Shown here one piece after another: positions 5,643-5,809 of a DNA stretch of 5,809 nt (position 1 is the first letter of the stretch; every line of letters starts with the position of its first letter). Both the position numbers and the translations under genes were made by a program. The notes below the pieces were generated by a model. It worked only from the letters and a program-made list of their open reading frames with translations. It was not told where the DNA came from and ran no database searches. The DNA comes from an uncultured Flammeovirgaceae bacterium (GTDB lineage Bacteria; Bacteroidota; Bacteroidia; Cytophagales; Cyclobacteriaceae), in NCBI GenBank assembly GCA_937138955.1, contig CAKZPJ010000247.1:1-5809 (forward strand), given 5' to 3'.

Positions 5643-5809
5643 CTATTTCCAGGGAATTACTTTTCCACGTTCTTCATTTAGCAGTTCAGGCGGGATACTT
5701 TCCTGGATTTCTTGTTTGGTAATACGAATTAATTTTTCCCGCGGGAACCGCTTATGATACGTTAAACTAATCTCCCGCAGGGGCTGGATGTTTTTGAAGT
5801 CCCGAATAT
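5643..5809 (-). CDS. C-terminal end of a probable LysR-family (OxyR-like) transcriptional regulator, cut by the right window edge
   Basis: The frame is open from the right edge to a TAG at 5645-5643, giving 54 residues of C-terminus; the start lies outside the window. The visible part contains REISLTYHKRF followed by REKLIRITKQEI and SIPPELL. This resembles the end of the effector domain of LysR-type regulators, especially the OxyR-like proteins common in Bacteroidota (pattern REvSLvyhrsf-xREkLI). The DNA-binding helix-turn-helix and any redox cysteines are outside the window, so the peroxide-sensing role cannot be judged. It is followed 68 bp later, on the same strand, by the esterase gene, which appears to have its own promoter. 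The coding call is firm by codon structure; the family call is moderate because so little is visible. Confidence 0.6.
   Translation of the reverse strand, partial: IRDFKNIQPLREISLTYHKRFPREKLIRITKQEIQESIPPELLNEERGKVIPWK

Noticed and set aside
1..5809. A defence island, toxin-antitoxin pair or mobile element built around the ADP-ribosylglycohydrolase
   Set aside because: No ADP-ribosyltransferase (DarT-like or other), transposase, integrase or terminal repeat is visible. The hydrolase has a lipoprotein signal, which does not fit an intracellular antitoxin.

Overview
The window looks like chromosome from a member of the Bacteroidota, most likely a marine Cytophagales-type organism. The phylum call rests on four things: the lipoprotein signal peptides, one with an acidic S-K-E-E-D run after the lipid-anchored cysteine; A/T-rich leaders without a clear Shine-Dalgarno sequence; one promoter of the TTG / TAnnTTTG type; and the protein families present. 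The order is an inference from memory of similar proteins. No tRNA, rRNA, CRISPR array, insertion sequence or phage gene was seen. The window reads as ordinary chromosomal sequence.

Layout from left to right. (1) Positions 1-581, minus strand: the N-terminal 193 residues of an ADP-ribosylglycohydrolase-family (DraG/ARH) lipoprotein, running off the left edge. (2) Positions 587-1615, minus strand: a small-molecule kinase of the aminoglycoside-phosphotransferase/choline-kinase fold that most resembles 5-methylthioribose kinase (MtnK). It lies directly upstream of the hydrolase with a 5-bp gap, so the two look like one transcription unit. (3) Positions 1616-1881: a divergent intergenic region with a 9-bp inverted repeat and an 11-bp-period direct repeat. 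(4) Positions 1882-2718, plus strand: an uncharacterised, probably surface-exposed lipoprotein. (5) Positions 2717-2748: a terminator hairpin that works in both directions between convergent genes. (6) Positions 2767-3525, minus strand: a YceI-family lipoprotein. (7) Positions 3526-3627: a leader region with two 12-bp perfect palindromes. (8) Positions 3628-5574, minus strand: a large sialate O-acetylesterase-family (SASA) esterase with an inserted beta-sandwich module. (9) Positions 5575-5642: a short gap holding a good candidate promoter. (10) Positions 5643-5809, minus strand: the last 54 residues of what looks like a LysR-type (OxyR-like) regulator.

Four of the six genes are predicted exported lipoproteins, so the window mostly describes the cell envelope: a surface lipoprotein, a YceI lipid-binding barrel, a carbohydrate deacetylase and an ADP-ribose-type N-glycosidase. 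The most interesting unit is the MtnK-like kinase plus ADP-ribosylglycohydrolase pair. It suggests a small salvage route in which an N-ribosyl compound is hydrolysed and the freed ribose-like sugar is phosphorylated. That role is inference from family and adjacency only. I see no clear evidence of a wholly new defence or mobile system here.
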